From the NCBI RefSeq assembly GCF_963082655.1, contig NC_081552.1, forward strand, positions 121,310,958 to 121,374,957: 64,000 bases of DNA, read 5' to 3'. Positions 56,521-64,000 of the stretch are shown in pieces. The translations under genes and the position numbers were made by a program. The notes beneath the pieces were generated by a model that did no database searches, was not told where the DNA came from, and saw only the letters and a list, made by a program, of their open reading frames with translations. The first letter of the stretch is position 1; every line of letters begins with the position of its first letter. This DNA is from Stomoxys calcitrans (Eukaryota > Arthropoda > Insecta > Diptera > Muscidae).

Positions 56521-57152
56521 AAAAGCGTGCGGTTAATGAATACGGGATCTGCAATCGGTAATGGCTCGTTCGAATTATTTCAAGCTTTCCAGAGATCGCA
56601 CTATTCGAATCGTTATAGATAGGGTCTCTTCCAATGAGTATAAATTGACCGCAGGTGTACCCCAGGGATCTGTTCTTTGTCCTTCTCTTTATCTGATTTT
56701 CATCAACGATCAGTTGGGTCAGACATCGAATCCGATCTACTCATTTGCGGATGACAGTAATCTTTGTCAATCGTACTCATCCGACCATAGGCCGAGTCTT
56801 CGAGAGATTGAGGACAAGAGGCGGGTTATAAGATAATACACTCTGCCTGGATTTGCTGGCCATTTCTGAGTGTTGTCGAATGAATCAAGTAGATTTTAAA
56901 GAACGGAAAACCCAGTGCTGCTTGTTGTCACACAAACGATTCGCTGGCAATCAGCATTATAGAGAGAATTCTTATTTCGCCCAAACCATTCGTATGTGGA
57001 ATCGACTTCCGGCTAATGTTTTTCCCACCCACTTTGACATCCTAAGATTTAAGACAAATGTCATTAAGCACTACTTTTTGGTCGAACGAACACAAAATTT
57101 CGATTTCAGTGCGACATGTCGAAAAAAAGAGCGTATGCTTCTCTGCTTCTAA
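56521..57152 (+). pseudogene. CR1/L2-like LINE, RT remnant
   Basis: Frame 56561-56836 reads 'LSRDRTIRIVIDRVSSNEYKLTAGVPQGSVLCPSLYLIFINDQLGQTSN', 'IYSFADDSNLCQSYSSDHRPSLREIEDKRR' (F-A-D-D catalytic core). After a frameshift come 'LAISECCRMNQVDFKERKTQCCLLSHKR' and then the C-terminal 'YFAQTIRMWNRLPANVFPTHFDILRFKTNVIKHYF'. The thumb between these last two blocks is deleted. FADD and the 'RMWNRLP' ending are typical of the CR1/L2/Jockey superfamily. Dead. Confidence 0.75.
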
Positions 57153-58006
57153 ATATTTTTGCTGGCGAATTTATAATGCATATCATCAATGTAGGATTGG
57201 AGGCCATATCAATCTATGACCTGATAATCCATTTAAAAAATTTACCAGCCTTTGGACCAAAAACCCTTATATATTAAGTTTCAGTCCAATAACTTTATGT
57301 TAGAACAGATCAGTGTGATAGGATGATAGTAATACACCCTCACTCTGTGAACTATTAAATATTTTGTCCTCATAATTTCTTACATTGCACTATTGGTGCT
57401 ATCGTTTGTTGAAGCATAATCCTGAAAATTGCAAAAAAAAAAAAATCCTAAGTTTTTGCCACCAAAACCTTTTCCAGGACTTTTTTCTATACGCGTACTC
57501 ATAATATTCGTCGTGGTCTTCCCCATGCTTGGGCGTTCAACAAAGTCAACTGCATTCTACTACGAGTGAAAAAATACTGAATAATTTATAAAGTAATTTT
57601 CTTGGAAAATTCGTTATTACTTTCTTGGTTTTTCAAATTGCATATTTCTGTGTTTTTATGGCGTACGCTTGGTCTGGGAATAGAACGGAGATTTAATGAA
57701 GGTAAACACAAGTGTCAAACTAAATTATGATCTACGTACAGGGAAAAAGAACTAACATATTTTTATGTCCCCCCGTTAAATGGCTTCACGGTAACCGCTG
57801 TTATTGGTAAGAGAACATAGTTGTTCAGGTTAGGGACACTTTGACTCGAAAACTTGGCATAGAGCACATGGAGATGGTTTCCAATAATTATGCAAAAATT
57901 GGAGACCCTTTTGGCTGACTGCGGGCGTGATTGTAGATCACGTCCACCATTTCAAATTTTGAAATACTGCCAAAAACAATGTGTTTCTATTAAGTATATA
58001 TGTATA
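57153..58006. other. No recognised feature
   Basis: About 850 bp of unclassified AT-rich sequence without coding signal or known repeat. Confidence 0.5.
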
Positions 58007-59223
58007 CTAGCTGACCCGGGTCCGCTCCGCTGCACCTTCTTTTACTTTATACGGAACAAAAATTTCTTTGGAATATTTTCTTTTTCAACAATAATATACA
58101 GGACCAGGCGTCCCCCAAACAAATGACCCCAAAATAGGTTATCAAATTGGTTTACTTATCTCAAATACCTTTCATTTGAGTCACATATTGGTATGGTCGA
58201 AAAATGTTTTCCCTTTGGGGGGTGTTTTGGGGAAGGGGTGATGACCTTAATATATGGTCCTAAATTTGGATATCAAATTCGTATTCTACTCAAAAATACC
58301 TTTATTTGAACCCCATATTGCGATGGTCAGTAAAAAATTGTTGTTTGTGGGGTATTTTGGGAAGGGGTATACCCTATCTACTCTAAAACCCCTCTTGTTT
58401 GAGCCTTATATTGAAATAGTCAGCAACTACTTCCTATTTGGGTGGTGTTGTGGGGGTGGGGTGGCCCCATAGACACTTTTTCCGAATATTGATATCAGAT
58501 TCGTGCTTTACTCCCAAAGACCTCTCATTTGAAAAATGTGTCCCCTTGGGGGGATGTTTTAAGGGAGAGGATGCCCCCAAAACACTTGGTCCCATATTTA
58601 ATTCTATACTCAAATACCTTTTATTTAAGCCCCATATTCCCATGGTCAGTAAATAAGTCCTATTTGGGGGGTATTTTGGGGAAGGGGTGGACCCTTAGAA
58701 ACGTGGCCCCACATTTGGATATTAGATTCATATTCTACTCTAGCTTCATTTGAGCTTTCATTTGAGTCCCATATTGCCATGGTTGGTAAATATGTCCGAT
58801 TTAGGGGTGCTTTGGGGCTTGGGGTGGTCCCCCTAGCACTTGGTTCAAAAATTGGATATCAGATACGTTTTCTTATCCTAAATACCTTTCATTTGAGTTC
58901 CATATTGTTGTGATTGATCTAAATTTATGCCTGGTAGGTTTTAGGGTGGGGCAGCCCCCCTATGTACCCCATCCAAAATTTGGATACCAAATTTTTATTT
59001 TTAGGGTACTATATGACAGCACACAAAATTTCGCTTAAATCGCACCACCCATCTCCGAGATCTGGTGAGGGTCCGCCCCCCCACCTTCAGATATCAAAGA
59101 ATGTAGTACCCTATTTTCACCACGGGATCATTATGCACCATCTGTGAAAATTTCAAGAAAATCGGTTCAGCCGTTTCTGAGTCTATAAGGAACGCACAAA
59201 CAAACAAACACAAATTGATTTTT
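58007..59223 (+). mobile_element. F3 repeat, internally deleted
   Basis: Head CTAGCTGACCCGGGTCCGCT. It jumps at about 58090 from 'TTTTTCAACAAT' straight to 'ACAGGACCAGGCGTCCCCC', omitting about 300 bp seen in the 15764 copy. The tail has 'ATCGGTTCAGCCGTTTCTGAG' at 59160-59180 and ends ATTGATTTTT. F2 starts at the next base. Confidence 0.8.
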
Positions 59224-60215
59224 ATACCCACCACCGAAGGATGGGGGTATATTCATTTTGTCATTCCGTTTGCAACACATCGAAATATCCATTTCCGACC
59301 CTATAAAGTATATATATTCTTGATCAGCGTAAAAATCTAAGACGATCTAGACATGTCCGTCCGCCTGTCCGTCTGTCTGTTGAAATCACGCTACAGTCTT
59401 CAAAAATAGAGATATTGAGCTGAAATTTTGCACCGAGTCTTTTTTTGTCCATAAGCAGGTTAAGTTCGAAGATGCGCTATATCGGACCATATCTTGATAT
59501 AGCCCCCATATAGACCGATCCTCTGATTTAGGGTCTTTGGCCCATAAAAGCCACATTTATTATCCGATTTTGTTGAAATTTGGGACAGTGAGTTGTGTTA
59601 GGCCTTTCGACATCCTTCATCAGTTAGGTCTAGATCGGTTCAGATTTGGATATAGCTGCCATATAGACCGATCCTCCGATTTAAGATCTTAAGCCCATAA
59701 AAGCCACATTTATTATCCGATTTTTCTGAAATTTGGTACAGTGAGTTATGTTAGGCTTCTCGACATCCTTCGTCAATTTAGTCCAGATCGGTCCAGATTT
59801 AGATATAGCTATCATATAGACCGATCCTCCGATTGAGGGTCTTAGGCCCATAAAAGCCACATTTATTACCTCGATTTAAAGTCTTGGCCCCAAAAAAGAC
59901 GCATTTATAATCCGATTTAACTGAAAATTGACACATTGACTTATGTTAGGCTTTTGGACATCCATGTTGTATATGGTTCAGATCGGTTTATTTTTAGATA
60001 TAGCTAAAAGGACCAACATTTTGTTATACACAATTGAACAATGAATTGTACTTATTAGTATTGGGTCCAAGTTGAAACATATTTCAATATAACTGCTATG
60101 GGACGTAAGGTATGCAATTTTCACCGGATTTTGATGAAAGGTGGTTTACATATATACCCGAGGTGGTGGGTATCCAGAGTTCGGCCCGGCCGAACTCAAC
60201 GTCTTTTTACTTCTT
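59224..60215 (+). mobile_element. F2 DINE/helentron-like element
   Basis: ATACCCACCACCGAAGGATG to CTTCTT (mutated CTTGTT) at 60215, with hairpin TTCGGCCCGGCCGAA at 60180-60194. A monomer deletion at about 59870 ('ATTTATTACCTCGATTTAAAG'). Confidence 0.86.
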
Positions 60216-60470
60216 ATATGTAAGAAGATGTTCTTGAATCTTGACATTCTAAGTCGATCTAGCCATGTCGTTCCGTGTGTGAAAATCATGATCGAATATA
60301 AACTTGAAAATGAGCTAAATCGGTTTAGTTTTAAGCTCCCATCCAAAATAGTCCATCGATTTGATTTTTTTTTTTTTTTGTTTATCCGATTGAGCTGAAA
60401 TTTTATATGTGAAGTTTGGTTATGCCCTCCAGCACCCATACCAAATATTGGATATCATCCCCTAACCGCC
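60216..60470 (+). mobile_element. Degenerate DINE-like remnant
   Basis: Contains 'TTCTTGAATCTTGACATTC', 'AAGTCGATCTAGCCATGTC' and 'TTATCCGATTGAGCTGAAAT' words of the F1/F2 type, but neither head nor terminus. A T15 run at about 60366-60380. Confidence 0.5.
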
Positions 60471-60734
60471 TAAAAGATGTAACTGTTAAATTTTGAGATT
60501 TTTAGTTTTTAATAGGAATCGATCATTTACGACCGTGTTCACCTTCTGTTAAAATGTTGTGTCGATAATCCAAGCCCTTATGATTTGACAACAAAAACAA
60601 TTTTAATGTAAGTAGCATTTTAATTTTGGTAGATAAATTCTGTGACTGCGAAGGGCACTTACATTATTTTTGCCAGACACAAGTACATAAACACATTAAG
60701 CAATAACTGCAAAAAATATGTTATCATAATAAAA
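60471..60734. other. No recognised feature
   Basis: Unclassified. Confidence 0.4.
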
Positions 60735-61040
60735 CGTTTTATATTTGGAAGTAGAGTACGAAACGGATGTTTAAAAGCAGGACTAAGTGTCTGAGGGGCG
60801 CCCCACCCTCAAGCAAATCGCCAAAGGGATATATTGGCCGAACGGGAGCATATTGGACTCAAATTTAAAGTCTTTGCAAGTACACTGGGAACCTAATATT
60901 CAAATTTGGGGTCACCAATTAACCCATATTGGTAATCCGAGCCAATATGGGACGCAAATAAAAGGCGTTTGGAAGTAAAGTTCGAAGGCCATATCCAACT
61001 TTGGGCACACCCAAAAAAACTCCCAAGACGGAATTATGGC
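60735..61040 (-). mobile_element. Degenerate F3 fragment
   Basis: Words such as 'AAGTGTCTGAGGGGCGCCCC', 'GGACTCAAATTTAAAG' and 'ATATTCAAATTTGGG' in plus reading match F3 internal units in minus orientation. No head or tail. Confidence 0.55.
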
Positions 61041-61044
61041 TCGA

Positions 61045-61200
61045 TACTAATTTTGTCATAACGTTTACAACATTAATCAATTTTCAACACCGATATGCTT
61101 GATCGCCGTCCATTTCCGATTATATCTTTATAAAACGCCCATATAAATCGATCTACCGCATTGATATCGTGAACATTTAGAGGGCGCAATTGTCATCCTT
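61045..61200 (+). mobile_element. Degenerate F1 fragment
   Basis: 'CTTTATAAAACGCCCATATAAATCG' type sequence and 'GAGGGCGCAATTGTCATCC' at 61178-61197 match part of an F1 monomer. Confidence 0.45.
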
Positions 61201-61329
61201 ACTGTAACGTCAGTCTTACTGTAACCTTCATTGCGAAAGGACGTGTCAAGTACGGTTGCGCACAAAAAATCAAAGTGATCTTGTTTAAATATCGTTTGAA
61301 GTTTTGAGGAATTACAGTGTGATCTTACA

Positions 61330-62409
61330 ATGGCATCAGCCCAAAAAGAAGTTATCCTTTGCAATCAGTGCGAACTACAAATTAAAGATAAGCATATGAA
61401 ATGCTGTGATTGTGATTCGCATTATCATTTTACCCCTTGTTGCTCTATACAGCAATCATCATATTCAGGAATGACCGCACAAAAGAAGGCGATGTGGAAG
61501 TGCCATAAATGCAGAGAACGTAGGCTCTCTACAAACTCATACCATATCGTTGTCTCTCCAGCAGACAAAAACAATCAAAAACAGAAAAGAACTAACGAAG
61601 GAGAAGATGAAGTATTCGATGAAATAAACAAACGCTTTAAAAACAATGCAAACTTCAATACCCCAACAGGTACGCCAAATCAAAACAACACCGAAAATTT
61701 GCAACAACAATGCATCAATGTTAACCAGCAAGTGGCTGAGAGTGAGGTAATGCAGATGATGATGAAGAGTATGTCGCAAATAACAACACAACTGGCAGCG
61801 ATAACTACGCAATTGCAACAACAACAAGGCACACTTCTTCAAATAAATGAAAACATCACCAACCTTAACGACAAAGTCATTGAACTACAAAATCAAAACA
61901 AGGAAAAAGAGAAAAGAATAGATGACATGGAAAACAAAATGCATACACTGGAACAAAAAATTATTCGAAAAAACATAGAAATAAATAACATACAAAACGA
62001 AGATATAAACGTAAATGAAATTGTTCAACTAGTTGCTGGAAAAGCAAGTGTGAATATTGAAGAAAGCGACATAGATAACGTATATCGAACCAAAAATAAA
62101 AAGAAGATCGTGGTAGAATTCTGCACAATGAGGAAAAAAAAGGAATTGATGGCCAACATCAAAGGTCATAGACTAGAAGCAGCAGATATAAACAAAGATG
62201 ATGGAGACGGTAAAAACAATAAATATATCTATGTCAACGATCAATTGACGGCACACAAAAATCGATTGCTTTGGTTAGCAAAAAAGAAAGCCAGAGATGT
62301 GAATTGGAGATTTGTCTGGGTAAAGGATGGCGAAATTTATGCGAAAAAACAGGAAAATGAATCAATGTTAAAAATTATATCGGAATCGGATGTAGAAAAA
62401 ATGATTTAA
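61330..62409 (+). CDS. LINE ORF1 protein: PHD-type zinc finger, coiled coil, FP-like C-terminal domain
   Basis: RNA-binding/chaperone-type ORF1 of a LINE, 359 residues, thought to package element RNA. Residues 10-65 form a PHD-like finger: C11-x2-C14, C25-x2-C28, H33, C37/C38, C58-x2-C61, with the typical W56 two residues before C58. Residues 75-125 are charged and low in complexity. Residues about 130-225 are Q/N/E-rich with heptads (a probable coiled coil, e.g. 'QLAAITTQLQQQQGTLLQI'). Residues about 235-359 ('ESDIDNVYRTKNKKKIVVEF', 'YIYVNDQLTAHKNRLLWLA', 'WRFVWVKDGEIYAKKQ') resemble the C-terminal domain shared by insect LINE ORF1 proteins and the baculovirus FP protein. The first ATG lies in ACAATGG. 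ORF2 follows 134 bp downstream. Domain assignments are from motif memory. Confidence 0.85.
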   Translation: MASAQKEVILCNQCELQIKDKHMKCCDCDSHYHFTPCCSIQQSSYSGMTAQKKAMWKCHKCRERRLSTNSYHIVVSPADKNNQKQKRTNEGEDEVFDEINKRFKNNANFNTPTGTPNQNNTENLQQQCINVNQQVAESEVMQMMMKSMSQITTQLAAITTQLQQQQGTLLQINENITNLNDKVIELQNQNKEKEKRIDDMENKMHTLEQKIIRKNIEINNIQNEDINVNEIVQLVAGKASVNIEESDIDNVYRTKNKKKIVVEFCTMRKKKELMANIKGHRLEAADINKDDGDGKNNKYIYVNDQLTAHKNRLLWLAKKKARDVNWRFVWVKDGEIYAKKQENESMLKIISESDVEKMI

Positions 62410-62543
62410 AAAATATATTAAAATATTAAATAATCAAAAAATCAAAATACATAAAAGCAAACAAAAAGATAGTGACTTTTTCTTCGGCCACATTCATAGG
62501 ATTGGTCAGCCAAATTTAATAAAATAGAAAAAAAAATAAAAAA

Positions 62544-64000
62544 ATGAAAGACAGCAAAACCCAAACATTAAACAGCTTTAATGAAATAAATGAATTAAAT
62601 GAATTACATAGGTACCAAATGAATTTCATATATCTGAACATTAGGTCTCTAAGAAAAAATTTCAACGCCTTTTTAACAGATATAAATAAAATATTAGATA
62701 AAGTGAAATTAATCATACTAGTTGAAACCAACATAATGGACGAAGAAAACTGCCTATACACAATCCAAAACTTTAATGGTGTGTTTCTAAACCGCAAAAA
62801 TAAAGGTGGAGGAATAGCAGTTTACATGCGAAACGATATAAACTTTACCGTAAAATTATTAAATACAAAGAGCTTTGAGTCATTAGCCCTTGAGATGTGT
62901 ATAGAAAAAATCCCTATTATACTTATGCCCATATATCGGCCACCTTCTCTAAATGTAAAAGATTTCATAAACGAACTTGAACTAAACATGAACTTAATAA
63001 ATAAAGGAAAAGTGTTATTGGTTGTAGGAGATATGAATATTAATATAGCCAAAGAGAAAGACAAATCAACTGCTTTGTATCGAGACATGATGTCCGCAAA
63101 TGGACTACAATGTGAGGTGAACACAATAACGAGGGACGCTGGCAAAGGTAATGGATCATGCATTGATCATATGTATGTCCGAACAAACAAAATAACGACC
63201 GCTCAGGCCTTCGTCATTAGAAGTATTCTCTCTGATCACTATGCCATTTTCGGTTGCCTTAAATACACAAACAAAAAAAACACAAAAGATCAACATGTTT
63301 CTAGTAATATACACTGTGAGAAATCAAACCAAGAAAATAAAGTTAAAGTTAGCATTGATAAACGCAAATTAAATTGGTTTATAAACAACACAAGCTGGGA
63401 CATCGTTTTAAACCAAAATAATACTTGCGAAGAAAAATATCAAATTGTATGCAAAACATTTCACGAAATCTACAATAAATCAAAACAAAACAAAAGAAAA
63501 CTTAAACAAAGAAACGACTTTCCATGGCTAAACGATCAAATTATAAAGTACTGTGATGTGAGAAATAAATTATACCAAAGCTATAAGAAAAGCAAAAACA
63601 ATACACAGAAAGAAAAAGAATACAAATTTTTTAACAATAAATTAAATGTAATCATAAATAACGCAAAAAACGAATATAGAAGAAGAGAATTTGAAAAAAA
63701 TAGAAACAATATAAGAGGAACTTGGTGCCTTATAAACGACATTATTGGAAAAAAGACTGATAATGTAGACGATGTTATAAAGAAAAACTTTAAATCAGCA
63801 GACCTAAAAACTATAACAGAAAACTTCGCAGTTAAATTTAAGGAAAACGTAAATAATATTATCCACAAATGCGAAATAAAAACATTAATTCAAACTCCAC
63901 GTATTGTTCAAAACACAATATTTCTTGAAAATACGGATGAAGCTGAAATTTCCAACATTCTCAGAACTCTGAATGTCAACAAAGGAGCAGGAGTTGATGG
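62544..64000 (+). CDS. LINE ORF2, endonuclease and start of reverse transcriptase (partial, runs off window)
   Basis: 485 codons are open from ATG 62544 to the window edge. The APE-type endonuclease (about 25-240) would nick genomic DNA. Its motifs are 'YLNIRSL' (N32), 'LVETN' (catalytic E61), 'GGGIAVYMR' (88-96), 'IYRPP' (130-134), 'VGDMNIN' (D163, N165), 'CIDHMYV' (D208, H209) and 'SDHYAIF' (S230-D231-H232). A linker with 'DFPWLNDQIIKYCDVRNKLY' and 'AKNEYRRREFEKNR' follows. The RT begins at 'LNVNKGAGVDG', motif 1, where the window ends. The base composition is strongly A-rich, as in ORF1. An alternative start is M26, just before the conserved N32; the upstream ATG would add 25 residues. All endonuclease residues expected for activity are present. 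Confidence 0.9.
   Translation, partial: MKDSKTQTLNSFNEINELNELHRYQMNFIYLNIRSLRKNFNAFLTDINKILDKVKLIILVETNIMDEENCLYTIQNFNGVFLNRKNKGGGIAVYMRNDINFTVKLLNTKSFESLALEMCIEKIPIILMPIYRPPSLNVKDFINELELNMNLINKGKVLLVVGDMNINIAKEKDKSTALYRDMMSANGLQCEVNTITRDAGKGNGSCIDHMYVRTNKITTAQAFVIRSILSDHYAIFGCLKYTNKKNTKDQHVSSNIHCEKSNQENKVKVSIDKRKLNWFINNTSWDIVLNQNNTCEEKYQIVCKTFHEIYNKSKQNKRKLKQRNDFPWLNDQIIKYCDVRNKLYQSYKKSKNNTQKEKEYKFFNNKLNVIINNAKNEYRRREFEKNRNNIRGTWCLINDIIGKKTDNVDDVIKKNFKSADLKTITENFAVKFKENVNNIIHKCEIKTLIQTPRIVQNTIFLENTDEAEISNILRTLNVNKGAGVD

Larger units (their letters stand above)
61205..64000 (+). mobile_element. LINE D: apparently intact two-ORF non-LTR retrotransposon, cut by window edge
   Basis: A probable 5' UTR (about 61205-61329), ORF1 (61330-62409), a 134-bp A-rich spacer, and ORF2 from 62544 past the window end. 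Both frames are uninterrupted and their catalytic and zinc-binding residues are present, so this is a candidate active or recently active element. The exact 5' end is a guess; it follows an F1 fragment. The clade is probably CR1-like, given ORF1 with a PHD-type finger and ORF2 with an APE-type endonuclease. Confidence 0.8.

Overview
The window looks like heterochromatin-like or intergenic DNA from a higher fly, probably a calyptrate or muscid such as Stomoxys or Musca. This is inferred from the transposon types, not from a marker gene. I see no intact host gene. Almost everything is transposable elements, many nested. The only long uninterrupted reading frames belong to non-LTR retrotransposons (LINEs).

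Three abundant interspersed families make up more than half of the window. F1 and F2 are related, non-autonomous, DINE-1/helentron-like elements (Helitron group). Both begin ATACCC followed by a short inverted copy GGGTAT. Both carry the block TATAAAGTATATATATTC and a (GTCC/GTCT)n microsatellite, then tandem monomers of exactly 153 bp. Both end with a GC-rich hairpin around TTCGGCCCGGCCGAA and the terminus CTTGTT. F1 opens ATACCCTCCACCAT and F2 opens ATACCCACCACCGAAGG. F3 has the head CTAGCTGACCCGGGC, degenerate internal units of about 130 bp and a tail around ATCGGTTCAGCCGTTTCTGAG. I could not classify F3.

Layout. 1-5.4 kb: F3, then an RTE-type LINE split by an F1 insertion. 5.4-7.6 kb: F2 and a broken protein-coding remnant containing a perfect 29-bp palindrome. 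7.9-15.8 kb: decayed LINEs on the minus strand (an RNase H-bearing LINE end, and a Jockey-like LINE with ORF1 and ORF2), then a tandem 218-bp repeat and further LINE fragments. 15.8-24.4 kb: F3, F2, a second Jockey-like 3' end, F3 carrying a TA-flanked MITE, and two F1 copies. 24.4-36.1 kb: a decayed plus-strand LINE, F1 and F3 copies, a tRNA-derived SINE and the C-terminus of an RTE LINE. 36.1-53.6 kb: dense F1/F2 including two F2-within-F1/F2 nests, plus a minus-strand gene remnant whose probable intron was invaded by F3 and F1. 53.6-57.2 kb: a young 5'-truncated LINE with an intact 817-residue reverse transcriptase frame and a 14-bp target-site duplication, next to a decayed CR1-like fragment. 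57-61 kb: F3, F2 and remnants. 61.2-64 kb: an apparently intact two-ORF LINE running off the right edge.

The strongest new observations come from comparing copies inside the window. Two precise empty/filled site pairs define F1 and F2 boundaries and show T|T insertion without duplication. F3 tails are repeatedly followed by an F1 or F2 element. The 153-bp monomer is a multiple of three, which produces long false reading frames with a 51-residue repeat. Family names rest on recollection of characteristic motifs; no database search was possible.
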